Position numbers and translations under genes: made by a program. 64,000 nucleotides of DNA from NCBI GenBank assembly GCA_016124745.1, contig WGNC01000008.1:186001-250000 (forward strand), read 5' to 3'. Under the pieces are notes generated by a model, which was not told the origin of the DNA, made no database searches, and worked only from the letters and a program-made list of their open reading frames with translations. This DNA is from Thiobacillus sp. Its GTDB lineage: Bacteria > Pseudomonadota > Gammaproteobacteria > Burkholderiales > Thiobacillaceae. This document shows, one piece after another, positions 41,814-50,361 of the stretch. Each line of letters starts with the position of its first letter. Positions within the stretch are counted from its first letter, which is position 1.

Positions 41814-42314
41814 ATGATTCAAAACAAGCCCCGCGTCAGCGTCATCGCCGCGCTCGCCAGGAACCGCGTCATCGGCATCGAAAACCGCCTGCCCTGGCGG
41901 CTGCCGGAGGATCTCGCACACTTCAAGGCACTCACGCTCGGCCATCCCATCCTGATGGGCCGCAAGACCTTCGAGTCGCTCGGCCGCCCGCTGCCCGGGC
42001 GCACCAACATCGTCATCACCCGCAACCCCGGCTACCGTCCGGAAGGCTGCCTGGTCGCCGATTCCATCCCCGCAGCCGTCGCCTTGTGCAAGGATGCCGA
42101 TGAAGTCTTTTTCATCGGCGGCGCCGAACTCTACGCTCAAGCCATCCCGCTTGCCGACCGTTTATATCTGACCGAAGTCGACACCGAGGCCGAGGGCGAT
42201 GCCTGGTTTCCGGACTACGACCGCAGCGCCTTCCAGGAAATTTCGCGCGAGTCACACGCGGGCGAGAAGCGCGATGTGCTGAGATTCGACTTCGTTGTGT
42301 ACGAGCGGGGATGA
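41814..42314 (+). CDS. folA: Dihydrofolate reductase
   Basis: Reduces dihydrofolate to tetrahydrofolate. The 166 residues have IAALARNRVIGIENRLPWRLPEDL (the Met20-loop region, cited in part as NRLPWRLPEDL), GRKTFESLGRPLPGR, and FFIGGAELY. ATG 41814 follows GGA; a GTG at 41799 is the alternative. It is 35 bases from thyA, the usual pair. Confidence 0.97.
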   Translation: MIQNKPRVSVIAALARNRVIGIENRLPWRLPEDLAHFKALTLGHPILMGRKTFESLGRPLPGRTNIVITRNPGYRPEGCLVADSIPAAVALCKDADEVFFIGGAELYAQAIPLADRLYLTEVDTEAEGDAWFPDYDRSAFQEISRESHAGEKRDVLRFDFVVYERG

Positions 42315-42391
42315 ACTGAAGACTTGTGTTTCCCCCGGTCCTGGCGTCCGGAATCGACGCGTGACAGTTGCTTGAGTGGAAAGGAAACATC

Positions 42392-42634
42392 ATGTCTGAC
42401 CTGAGCCCGCTCGAAGAGCACTTTTCTCGTCTGCTGCCGGAAATCCTGGCCTTGTGGGGATCCCCGGCCTGTTACGGGCATATCGAGGCCTTGCTGATAG
42501 ACAGCCGGGGCGGGCGCCAAGGCTTCCCGGCTGATGTCTATTCCGACCTCTCCCTGCTGCTGACGATGGTCCAACGGCCAAAAGGTCCTTACGACATCTG
42601 GAGTGACGCTGCAGATGCGGATAAGTCGGCGTGA
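42392..42634 (+). CDS. Hypothetical protein
   Basis: An 80-residue acidic protein with no motif I recognise (LEEHFSRLLPEILALWGSP; YDIWSDAADADKSA). AAGGAAA before the ATG is a fair ribosome site, and the codon use looks like its neighbours. It lies between folA and yjdM. Confidence 0.7.
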   Translation: MSDLSPLEEHFSRLLPEILALWGSPACYGHIEALLIDSRGGRQGFPADVYSDLSLLLTMVQRPKGPYDIWSDAADADKSA

Positions 42635-42712
42635 AGTGCTAAGCGATTGATGGTGCGAGGAAAATGGAATGGATGTCAATGCCGGCAATGAAACCCTGCA
42701 ACGGGGTGTGGT

Positions 42713-43051
42713 ATGAGCGGTTTGCCAAAGTGTCCGCAATGCGGCTCGGAATACGCCTATGAAGACGGCACGATGCTCGTGTGCCCGGAATGCGCGCATG
42801 AATGGCCGAAGGATAGGACTGCGGCCACTGGCGAAACACGCGTCGTGCGCGATTCCAACGGCAATGTGCTGGCGGATGGCGACACGGTGTCAGTAATCAA
42901 GGATCTGAAGGTCAAGGGCTCGTCGCTGGTCGTCAAGGTGGGCACCAGGGTGAAGAATATCCGCCTGGTCGAGGGCGACCACGATATCGACTGCAAGATC
43001 GAGGGGATCGGGGCCATGCAGTTGAAGTCGGCGTTTGTCAAGAAAGCCTAG
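42713..43051 (+). CDS. yjdM: PhnA/YjdM-family zinc ribbon protein
   Basis: A 112-residue protein with a zinc ribbon (CPQCG at 7-11 and CPECAHEW at 24-31) and the C-terminal PhnA domain ([24 protein letters not shown] region, conserved VKGSS). Despite the historical name phnA, a role in phosphonate use is not established. Followed by a strong terminator. Confidence 0.93.
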   Translation: MSGLPKCPQCGSEYAYEDGTMLVCPECAHEWPKDRTAATGETRVVRDSNGNVLADGDTVSVIKDLKVKGSSLVVKVGTRVKNIRLVEGDHDIDCKIEGIGAMQLKSAFVKKA

Positions 43052-43079
43052 TCGGCCGGATCGCAGCGGGAGGTATCAA

Positions 43080-43107
43080 ACAAAACGGGGCCGCGGCCCC
43101 GTTTTGT
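43080..43107. terminator. Bidirectional terminator between yjdM and fccB
   Basis: A perfect 28-base palindrome: ACAAAACGGGGCC paired with GGCCCCGTTTTGT. The A4 and T4 ends suit both converging genes. Confidence 0.88.
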
Positions 43108-43125
43108 TCGTCGTACAAACCGCAA

Positions 43126-44400
43126 TCAGCTCAGCATATCGGCCCAGATGTTTTCAGCCCAGGATTCCGCGTAGGTGAAGTTGATTTCTGCGCCCTGAGA
43201 GGTGGCACCGCCACCCGCCTGCTTGACGTAGCCCTTTTCTGGATCAAGGCGGAACACATCACCGACGAAGCCGGCCGTGCTGTCGGATGTGGCCGAGTAG
43301 CAGGTGTTGGCGACGACCGGCATGGGGTCGGGCTGACGGCCAGCCAGCAGTTCGACGATGGCGGCTGCCGCCACCTTGGCATGGTTGGTGGCCATGTGGC
43401 CGGACTTCGGCAGGTTGGACAGCACCGAGTCGCCCAGGATGTGGACGTTGGGAACCGTGGTGGACTCGAAGGTGGCGAAGTTGACGGTACACCAGGCCTT
43501 GTTGCTGTCGTTGCGCACGCCGGCCAGTTCGCAGACTTCGCCCGCACGCTGCTTGGGTACCACGTTCAGCACGTCGCCCTTGACCTGGTCGAACTCCGTC
43601 GAGACGGTCATCGCGTTGCCATCCACCGCAAAGGGCGCATTGTTGGGACGGTAGTCGATCATGCCCGGATAGAAGGTGTTCCAGGCCCACGTGAACAGCG
43701 CCTTCTTGGAAGCAATGTCAGCGTTGCCATCGAGCAGGATGATCTTCGACTTGGGCTTGGCCAGCTTGAAGTACTGGGCCACCAGACAGGCGCGCTCGTA
43801 GGGGCCGGGCGGGCAGCGGTAGGGGGCTGTCGGGACCGACATGACGAACACGCCGCCGTCGGGCATGGCTTCGAGCTGCTTGCGCAACTGTACGGTCTGC
43901 GGGCCGGCCTTCCATGCGTGCACCACCTTGCCGGCGGCTTCGGCTGCATCGTAGCCTTTCACGGTATTGGTCAGAATCTCGACCCCGGGGGCGAGCACCA
44001 GGCGGTCGTAGCTGATGCTGGCGCCGCCTTTGGTCTTGACTACTCGCTTGTCGGTGTCGATGCCGGTCACGTAATCCTTGACCATCTTGATGCCATGTTT
44101 CGGCAGATTGTCGTAGCCGCGGGTGATGAAGTTCATGTCCTTGATGCCTGCAAGCACCCAGTTGGAAAGCGGGCAGGAAACGAACTTGTCATTCGGTTCG
44201 ATCAGCGTGACGTCGATGTTCGGACCCCAGTGGCGAATGTATTTGGCGCAGGTGGCGCCACCGAAACCGGCGCCGACGACGACGACGTGGGGTTTGCCTT
44301 TTGCTGCGGGTTTGCTGCTGGACTGGCTCGAGCATCCGGTCAGCGTGATGGCAGCACCCGCTCCGGAAACTTTCAGAAAATCGCGACGATTCAGAGTCAT
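43126..44400 (-). CDS. fccB: Flavocytochrome c sulfide dehydrogenase, flavoprotein subunit
   Basis: Oxidises sulfide in the periplasm and passes electrons to its heme partner FccA. The 424 residues have a twin-arginine-type export signal (NRRDFLK), the FAD-binding VVVGAGFGGATCA, Cys76 in SCPLSN (position of the covalent FAD link in characterised proteins), and Cys196 (YRCPPGPYERA) and Cys367 (NTCYSA), matching the redox disulfide. The C-terminal domain ends AESWAENIWADML. Upstream fccA is 19 bases away. This is a clear sign of sulfur-based energy metabolism. Confidence 0.96.
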   Translation of the reverse strand: MTLNRRDFLKVSGAGAAITLTGCSSQSSSKPAAKGKPHVVVVGAGFGGATCAKYIRHWGPNIDVTLIEPNDKFVSCPLSNWVLAGIKDMNFITRGYDNLPKHGIKMVKDYVTGIDTDKRVVKTKGGASISYDRLVLAPGVEILTNTVKGYDAAEAAGKVVHAWKAGPQTVQLRKQLEAMPDGGVFVMSVPTAPYRCPPGPYERACLVAQYFKLAKPKSKIILLDGNADIASKKALFTWAWNTFYPGMIDYRPNNAPFAVDGNAMTVSTEFDQVKGDVLNVVPKQRAGEVCELAGVRNDSNKAWCTVNFATFESTTVPNVHILGDSVLSNLPKSGHMATNHAKVAAAAIVELLAGRQPDPMPVVANTCYSATSDSTAGFVGDVFRLDPEKGYVKQAGGGATSQGAEINFTYAESWAENIWADMLS

Positions 44401-44419
44401 GTCTTGGTCTCCTTGTGGA

Positions 44420-44725
44420 TTACTTCAGGGTGGCGAAATACGCGCCCATGGCTTCGATTTCGGCGTCGGTATAGCCGCCGGCGAGCTTCAACATGACGGT
44501 GCCAGGCCGTTTGCCGGTCTTGTAGTCCTGCATGGCCTTGACGAAACGATCCTGACTGATGCCGGCAATGCCGGGGGCGGCGCCCACGCTGTTGCCGCCG
44601 GGTCCGTGACAGGACATGCAGGTGGCAGCGATGACTTGAGTGTGCATATCCGCAGCGCCGGCGATGCCGGACAGGGCGAGGCCGACGAAGCCGGCTAACG
44701 CCAGGGTGGTCTTCTTGTTGTACAT
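44420..44725 (-). CDS. fccA: Flavocytochrome c sulfide dehydrogenase, cytochrome subunit (mono-heme)
   Basis: A 101-residue secreted cytochrome c with signal peptide (about 1-24) and one heme site, CMSCH at 36-40; the distal Met is probably in GTVML or MGAYF. It lies directly upstream of fccB. It is the short mono-heme form rather than the di-heme subunit known from purple sulfur bacteria. Confidence 0.93.
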   Translation of the reverse strand: MYNKKTTLALAGFVGLALSGIAGAADMHTQVIAATCMSCHGPGGNSVGAAPGIAGISQDRFVKAMQDYKTGKRPGTVMLKLAGGYTDAEIEAMGAYFATLK

Positions 44726-44916
44726 AGACTCCTCCAGAGATTTGATGGACAGAGACGAGGCTGCAAGCCCCGCAAGTCTTGAATCTGGCGGGTTACCGAG
44801 GGTGACCCGTCCAGAAACACCATGCTGGAGTAGTCAAAAAGTCATGTCAACAAGCGGCTGCTTATATAGCGCCGCTTTTCAGCGTGCAGCATGGGTATTT
44901 TTTAGAAATTGCGGGA

Positions 44917-46020
44917 TCAGCGGGGTGCGCCCAGCGAAACGGCGAGGTGTTTGCTGCTATTGCGGGACTGTTCGTCGGCGTCGCGGTCCCAGCTATCGCT
45001 GACCCAAGCGCCCAGATTTTCCAGCGCGATCCGACCCAGCGCGTCGATCCACTGGGGATGTTCGTTGAGCGCGGGAATGTAGTGAAACTCCTTGCCGCCC
45101 GCCTGCAAGAAACTGGCGCGTCCTTCCATCGCCAGTTCTTCCAGCGTTTCCAGGCAGTCGGCCGTGAAGCCGGGCGCGACCACGTCGACGCGGGTCACAC
45201 CGGCGCGGCCAAGTTCGGTCAGCGTCTTGTCGGTGTAGGGCTTGAGCCATTCGGCACGGCCGAAGCGCGACTGGAAGGTGAGCCGAAACTGCGCGGTCTC
45301 GAGCCCGAGCGCTTCGGTCAGCAGGCGTCCGGTCTTCTGGCATTCGCAGTGATAGGGGTCGCCCTTGTCCAGGGTGTAGCGCGGCACACCGTGAAAGCTC
45401 AGCAGCAGCACATCGGGACGGCCGTGCATCTGCCAGTAGTCGCGGATGTTGGCGGCCAGTGCATGGATGTAGGCGGGGTGGTCGTGGTAGTGCTTGAGCG
45501 TTCGCAGCGCGGGCTGGTTGCGCGTGCGCTGCAGCCAGCCGAAGGCGACGTCGAACGCGGTGGCGGTGCTGGAGGCCGCGTACTGCGGGTAGGCGGGCAG
45601 GATCAGGATGCGGTCGCAGCCGGCCGCTTTCATCCGAGCCAGCGTATCGGGGATGGACGGATTGCCGTAGCGCATCGCGTATTCGACCATGAACGGCGTG
45701 GCGATCTTTTCGCGCAGCCAGCCCTTCAACAGCTTGGTCTGCTTTTCGGTATGCACCTTGAGTGGCGAGCCGTCGGCGGTCCAGATCGCAGCGTATTTCG
45801 CTGCCGATTTTTTCGGCCGGGTGTTGAGGATGATGCCGTTGAGGATCAGCCACCAGACGGCACGCGGAATTTCCACCACGCGCGGATCCGACAGGAATTC
45901 CTTGAGGTAGATGCGCAGTGCCTTGCCGGTCGGCGCTTCGGGCGTCCCGAGGTTGACCAGCAGGATGCCGGTTCGGGATTGCTGGCCATGGGCGTAGTCG
46001 GGTTCCTTGAGATAGGTCAT
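44917..46020 (-). CDS. hemH: Ferrochelatase
   Basis: Inserts ferrous iron into protoporphyrin IX, the last step of heme synthesis. The 367 residues show [14 protein letters not shown], the catalytic-His motif LLLSFHGVP, and the family stretch [16 protein letters not shown] with its Glu. ATG 46020 shares one base with the hrcA stop (TGATG); the longer upstream frame is hrcA in another phase. Confidence 0.97.
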   Translation of the reverse strand: MTYLKEPDYAHGQQSRTGILLVNLGTPEAPTGKALRIYLKEFLSDPRVVEIPRAVWWLILNGIILNTRPKKSAAKYAAIWTADGSPLKVHTEKQTKLLKGWLREKIATPFMVEYAMRYGNPSIPDTLARMKAAGCDRILILPAYPQYAASSTATAFDVAFGWLQRTRNQPALRTLKHYHDHPAYIHALAANIRDYWQMHGRPDVLLLSFHGVPRYTLDKGDPYHCECQKTGRLLTEALGLETAQFRLTFQSRFGRAEWLKPYTDKTLTELGRAGVTRVDVVAPGFTADCLETLEELAMEGRASFLQAGGKEFHYIPALNEHPQWIDALGRIALENLGAWVSDSWDRDADEQSRNSSKHLAVSLGAPR

Positions 46021-47036
46021 CAGTGGTGGGAGAGTGCGCTCGATAAAAGTTTGGCGGTGATGTCGACGATCGGCACCACGCGTTCGTAAGCCATTCGCGT
46101 GGGTCCCACGACACCGAGCGTGCCGACGACCTGGCCGTCGACCGAATAGGGGGCGGTGACCAGGCTGCATTCGTCGAGCGGCAGCAGGTCCGACTCGCCG
46201 CCGATGAAGATCTGCACCCCGGCAGCGTTACGCGACTGGTCGAGCAGTTGCAGCAGCCCGGTTTTCTTCTCGAAGGCGTCGAACAGGCGGCGCAGGTTGC
46301 CCATGTTGCTGGAGAGCTCCTCGATGCCAAGCAGATTGCCGCTGCCGGATACCACCACGTTGTCCTGGCTGGCGTCGAAAGCCTGGCTGCCGGCATCCAC
46401 CGCGGCGGCCATGAGGCGGGTGATGTCATCGCGCATGCGGCCGAGTTCGTCGCGCAGCTTGCTGCGAACCTGCTCGAATCGGTAGCCGGCGAAGTGCTGG
46501 TTGAAATAATTGGCCGCCTCGGTAAGCGCAGAAGGACTGTAGGACTGCTCGGTGATGATCACGCGATTTTCGACCTCGCCTTCCATGGTGACGATGATGA
46601 GCAGGATGCGCTTGTCCGACAGGCTGAGAAACTCGACCTGGCGAAATGCCGGGCTGCGGCGCGGCGTCATCACCAGCCCGGCAAACCGGCTGAGGTCGGA
46701 CAGCAGGGTGGAGGCTGCCGTCATCAGCCGCTGCGGGTCGGAAGCGTTGAGGCTGCTTTCAAGCTGGCTGACCTCGACCTGGGCCAGCGGGCGCATCGTC
46801 AGCAGGGTGTCGACAAAAAAGCGGTAGCCGCGCGGTGTCGGCACGCGTCCGGCGGAGGTGTGCGGACTGGTGACGAAGCCCATCTCTTCGAGGTCGGACA
46901 TGATGTTGCGGATGCTGGCGGGAGACAGGTCCAGCCCGGCGTGCTTGGACAGGGTGCGCGACCCGACCGGCTCGCCATCGGCGATGTAACGTTCCACCAG
47001 GGTCTTCAGCAGGATGCGTGCGCGGTCGGTGAGCAT
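46020..47036 (-). CDS. hrcA: Heat-inducible transcription repressor HrcA
   Basis: Represses chaperone operons at CIRCE operators. The 338 residues have the N-terminal winged helix ([21 protein letters not shown] region, conserved GEPVGSRTL), [17 protein letters not shown], and the GAF-like core with IFIGGES near the C terminus. No CIRCE element lies at its own start. A TATAAT ends six bases before the ATG, so its mRNA may be leaderless. Confidence 0.96.
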   Translation of the reverse strand: MLTDRARILLKTLVERYIADGEPVGSRTLSKHAGLDLSPASIRNIMSDLEEMGFVTSPHTSAGRVPTPRGYRFFVDTLLTMRPLAQVEVSQLESSLNASDPQRLMTAASTLLSDLSRFAGLVMTPRRSPAFRQVEFLSLSDKRILLIIVTMEGEVENRVIITEQSYSPSALTEAANYFNQHFAGYRFEQVRSKLRDELGRMRDDITRLMAAAVDAGSQAFDASQDNVVVSGSGNLLGIEELSSNMGNLRRLFDAFEKKTGLLQLLDQSRNAAGVQIFIGGESDLLPLDECSLVTAPYSVDGQVVGTLGVVGPTRMAYERVVPIVDITAKLLSSALSHH

Positions 47037-47042
47037 GTCTCG

Positions 47043-47134
47043 ATTATATAGGGGTCGGGGGCGCGGCTGCTTGATCAAAAAACGCGCTGCATATTGCCGG
47101 AATGCTGAATCCTGGCCGCCGAGCCCTTTATAAT
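47043..47134. promoter_or_regulatory. Divergent hrcA and nadK promoters, both abutting their start codons
   Basis: Minus strand: TATAAT at 47048-47043, six bases before the hrcA ATG. Plus strand: TATAAT at 47129-47134, eight bases before the nadK ATG at 47143. Neither start has a Shine-Dalgarno sequence. Both transcripts would begin at or just before the start codon. Confidence 0.6.
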
Positions 47135-47142
47135 CGCCTCTC

Positions 47143-48015
47143 ATGCAAACACCTTTCCATACTGTCGGCCTGGTCGGCAAATACGATAACCAGGGGATGG
47201 AAGCTTCCGTGCGCGCACTGGGAGACTTCCTGCGGCAGCGCGGCCACGCGGTGCTGATTGCCGAGCAGACCGCCGAACACCTGAAGATCACGGATTTCCC
47301 CTCCCGCAGCCTGCACGCGCTGGCTGCAGACAGCGACGCCGTGGTGGTCCTGGGTGGCGATGGCACCATGCTGTCGATCGCGCGCGCGCTGGCACCGCAG
47401 GGTGTGCCGCTGATCGGAATCAACCAGGGCCGGCTCGGCTTTCTGACCGACATCACGGTCGACGACATGTTCGATGGCATCGCAGAGATCCTTAGCGGCC
47501 AGTATGTGGCGGAGGAACGCATCCTGCTGAACGGGCAGATCCGGCGCAACGGAGAACCGGTATTCGAGGCAACCGCTTTCAACGATATTGTGGTGGGCAA
47601 GGGCGGCTCGGGCCGGCTGATCGACCTCGCGATTTCCATCAACAGCGAGTTCGTCTACAGCCAGCGGGCCGATGGCCTGGTCGTCACCAGTCCTACCGGC
47701 ACCACCGCTTACGCCTTGTCAGCCGGGGGCCCGATCGTCCACCCCACGCTCGAAGCGATCGCACTGGTGCCGATCTGCCCGCATACGCTTTCGGCACGGC
47801 CGATCGTCGTCAGCAGCCATTCGCGCATCGAAATTCATCTCACCCATGCCGACGATGCGCGGGTACATTTCGACGGGCAGCATCATTTCGATCTGCTAAG
47901 CGGCGACCATGTATGGATCACCCGCACCAGCCGTCCCGTCACTCTGCTGCACCCGCATGCCTACAGCTATTACGACACCCTGCGGCAGAAGCTGCACTGG
48001 GGCAAAAAGCTTTAG
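47143..48015 (+). CDS. nadK: NAD kinase
   Basis: Phosphorylates NAD to NADP. The 290 residues contain GGDGT at 71-75, [12 protein letters not shown], the NAD-site phrase [12 protein letters not shown] and [16 protein letters not shown]. It diverges from hrcA and leads into recN, a conserved order. The start codon lies eight bases after TATAAT with no ribosome site. Confidence 0.97.
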   Translation: MQTPFHTVGLVGKYDNQGMEASVRALGDFLRQRGHAVLIAEQTAEHLKITDFPSRSLHALAADSDAVVVLGGDGTMLSIARALAPQGVPLIGINQGRLGFLTDITVDDMFDGIAEILSGQYVAEERILLNGQIRRNGEPVFEATAFNDIVVGKGGSGRLIDLAISINSEFVYSQRADGLVVTSPTGTTAYALSAGGPIVHPTLEAIALVPICPHTLSARPIVVSSHSRIEIHLTHADDARVHFDGQHHFDLLSGDHVWITRTSRPVTLLHPHAYSYYDTLRQKLHWGKKL

Positions 48016-48036
48016 GCGGCCTTGACGCGCGCGTTC

Positions 48037-49692
48037 ATGCTCGCTCATCTGTCCATTCGCAACTACCTGCTGGTCGAATCGGTCGAGCTCGATTTCGGGC
48101 CTGGCCTTACGGTGCTGACCGGTGAGACCGGCGCGGGAAAATCCATCCTGGTCGACGCCCTGGCGCTGGCGCTGGGCGACCGCGCCGAAGGCGGTGTGGT
48201 GCGGCAGGGCGCAGCGCGCGCGGAGATCACGGCCGAGTTCGTCATCGACGCCCTGCCTGCGCTGGCACGCTGGCTCGAAGAAGCCGGCTATCCGGCGGAC
48301 GATGGCAGACTGATCATGCGCCGGGTGGTCGATGCCGGCGGGCGTTCGCGTGCGTTCATCAACGGTAGCGCGGCGCCGCTGACACAGCTGAAGGAAGCCT
48401 CGGAAAGCCTGCTCGACATTCACGGCCAGCATGCGCACCACGCGCTTCTGCGCCCGCAGATGCAGCGTGAGGTGCTCGACGGCTATGCCGGTGCGCAGGC
48501 GAGCGCAAACGCCGTGAACACTGCCTGGCATGCCTGGCAGTCGGCTCGGCAAAAGCGTCTGGATGCCGAATCCCACGCCCAGGAACGGGCGATCGAACGC
48601 GAGGGCCTGGCGCTGGCGGTCGACGAACTGCGAGCCTTGGGAGATGACCTGGCGCGCTGGGACGAGATCCAGGCGGAACACGCGCGGCTGGCCCATGTCA
48701 CGACGTTGATCGAGGGCAGCCAGGCGCTTGTTCAGGGCCTGGACGAGGGTGAGGCGGCGGTTTCCAGCCAGTTGGGGGAAATGAGCGCGCGCCTCGATGC
48801 GATGCAGGCGCTGGACGACACCCTGGGCGAGGTGTCCACGCTGCTCGCTTCGGCCAGTGCCGATCTTGCCGAAGCGGTCCATGCGTTGCGGCGCTACGCA
48901 GACAATCTGAATACCGATCCCGAGCGCTTGAGCGTGCTCGACCGGCTGCTGGGCGACATGCACCGGCTGGCGCGCAAGCACCGCGTGCAACCGGAGGATC
49001 TGCGGGATCTGCTCGACCGGTTTCAGGCACGGCTGGCCGAACTGACGGCCGACGACGCTTTCGATGCGCTGCAGGCAAAGGAGGATGCGGCCTGGGCGGA
49101 GTACCAGGCGGCAGCGAAGCAACTCAGTCGGCAGCGCCGCGAGGGGGCAGCGGCGCTGGCGAAGCAGGTGACGGCGGCGATGCACGAGCTCGCGTTGGCC
49201 GGTGGCCGCATCGAGGTTGCGTTGCAGCCTGCAGGCGAGCCGCGCGCGCATGGACTGGAAGACGTTGTTTTCCTGGTCGCCAGCCATCCGGGCCTGTCTC
49301 CGGGACCGCTGGGCAAAGTGGCGTCCGGCGGCGAACTGTCGCGCATTAGCCTGGCGATCCAGACTGCGCTGTCGGGCGTCGCCGGGGTGCCGACGCTCAT
49401 CTTTGACGAAGTCGATGTCGGCATCGGCGGCAGCGTGGCAGAAGCGGTCGGGCGGCGACTGGCCAGACTGGGCAACACCCGCCAGGTGCTGGTCATCACC
49501 CACCTGCCGCAAGTGGCGGCACGCGGCAGCCGGCATCTGCGTGTAAGCAGGCAGGACAGCGGCGGCTACGTCTCGTCCAGCATCGAACTGCTCGCTGCGG
49601 ATGCGCGGGTGGAGGAAATCGCGCGCATGCTCGGCGGCCTCAAGATTACCCCCACGACGCGGCAGCATGCTGCCGAGATGCTCGCCGGGTGA
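48037..49692 (+). CDS. recN: DNA repair protein RecN
   Basis: SMC-like ATPase that helps join broken DNA ends during recombinational repair. The 551 residues have Walker A GETGAGKS (29-36), the LLDIHGQHAHHALL motif, two coiled-coil arms, signature KVASGGELSRISLA and Walker B LIFDEVDVGIGG. The ATG at 48037 is the family start; a TTG at 48022 extends the frame by five codons. No LexA box was evident upstream. Confidence 0.97.
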   Translation: MLAHLSIRNYLLVESVELDFGPGLTVLTGETGAGKSILVDALALALGDRAEGGVVRQGAARAEITAEFVIDALPALARWLEEAGYPADDGRLIMRRVVDAGGRSRAFINGSAAPLTQLKEASESLLDIHGQHAHHALLRPQMQREVLDGYAGAQASANAVNTAWHAWQSARQKRLDAESHAQERAIEREGLALAVDELRALGDDLARWDEIQAEHARLAHVTTLIEGSQALVQGLDEGEAAVSSQLGEMSARLDAMQALDDTLGEVSTLLASASADLAEAVHALRRYADNLNTDPERLSVLDRLLGDMHRLARKHRVQPEDLRDLLDRFQARLAELTADDAFDALQAKEDAAWAEYQAAAKQLSRQRREGAAALAKQVTAAMHELALAGGRIEVALQPAGEPRAHGLEDVVFLVASHPGLSPGPLGKVASGGELSRISLAIQTALSGVAGVPTLIFDEVDVGIGGSVAEAVGRRLARLGNTRQVLVITHLPQVAARGSRHLRVSRQDSGGYVSSSIELLAADARVEEIARMLGGLKITPTTRQHAAEMLAG

Positions 49693-50357
49693 AATTGGGG
49701 ATTTTGCCGCACCCGCAAGGGGTACGCCGCCGGACGCTCGCCCTGCGGGCGGTGCGTGGTTGTTGCCGACTTGTCGGCTTTACAACCACGGCCTGCCCCC
49801 TGCGGGCGGTCCTGGCGCTGCACCCGCAAGGGGTACGCCGCCGGACGCTCGCCCTGCGGGCGGTCCTGGCGCTGTCTCTGCTGTTTCTGGCCGGGGGCGC
49901 CGCCATAAGCGCAGCCGCGGACACGATGCACGGGGTCGTCATCGTGGTCATCGACGGCGATACGGTGCTGTTCAAGCCCGATCACTATGGCGCGGCGTCG
50001 CGCGCCTTCCTAAAAATCCGCCTGGCCGACATCGATGCCCCCGAAAAGGACCAGCCGTACGGTGAAGTCTCGGCACATGCGTTGGCAGCTTGGGTGCTGA
50101 ACCAGCGGGTGGAGGTCGACACGATCGCCACCGATGTGTATGGACGCACGATCGCGCGCATCCGCTCGGGGACGCTGCAGGTGAACGAGGAAATGGTGCG
50201 GCAGGGCTACGCCTGGGCTTCCACGTGGTCGCGCAGCAATGCCGCCCTGATTGAAATGCAGCAGGTGGCACGCCGCGCTCAGCGCGGACTGTGGCGGGAT
50301 GACTCGCCGACGCCGCCCTGGGTGTGGCGTCGCGCACAGTCAGCCACCGCGCGTTGA
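49689..50357 (+). CDS. Thermonuclease-family (SNase-like) protein with a repeat-derived N terminus
   Basis: A secreted nuclease-like protein. The SNase domain (about residues 78-205) shows VIDGDTVLF, IRLADIDAPEKDQPYG, DVYGRTIARI and VRQGYAWAS. Before it is a signal-peptide-like stretch (LALSLLFLAGGAA) ending near residue 75. The first 60 residues are translated from two 45-base direct repeats and a GTGGTTGT palindrome (HPQGVRRRTLALRAV occurs twice). The true start could be this GTG, which overlaps the recN stop, or a later GTG or CTG just before the signal segment. Confidence 0.85.
   Translation: MKLGILPHPQGVRRRTLALRAVRGCCRLVGFTTTACPLRAVLALHPQGVRRRTLALRAVLALSLLFLAGGAAISAAADTMHGVVIVVIDGDTVLFKPDHYGAASRAFLKIRLADIDAPEKDQPYGEVSAHALAAWVLNQRVEVDTIATDVYGRTIARIRSGTLQVNEEMVRQGYAWASTWSRSNAALIEMQQVARRAQRGLWRDDSPTPPWVWRRAQSATAR
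49709..49864. repeat. Pair of 45-base direct repeats flanking a GTGGTTGT palindrome
   Basis: Copies at 49709-49753 and 49820-49864 begin GCACCCGCAAGGGGTACG and end GCCCTGCGGGCGGT; the period is 111 bases. Between them lies the palindrome CGTGGTTGT (49755-49763) and ACAACCACG (49782-49790), with CCGACTTGTCGG in its loop. All of it is inside the thermonuclease reading frame. Confidence 0.85.
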
Positions 50358-50361
50358 GCGT

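Noticed and set aside
47037-47142. CIRCE operator near hrcA
   Set aside because: No TTAGCACTC-N9-GAGTGCTAA pattern is present in the hrcA-nadK gap.
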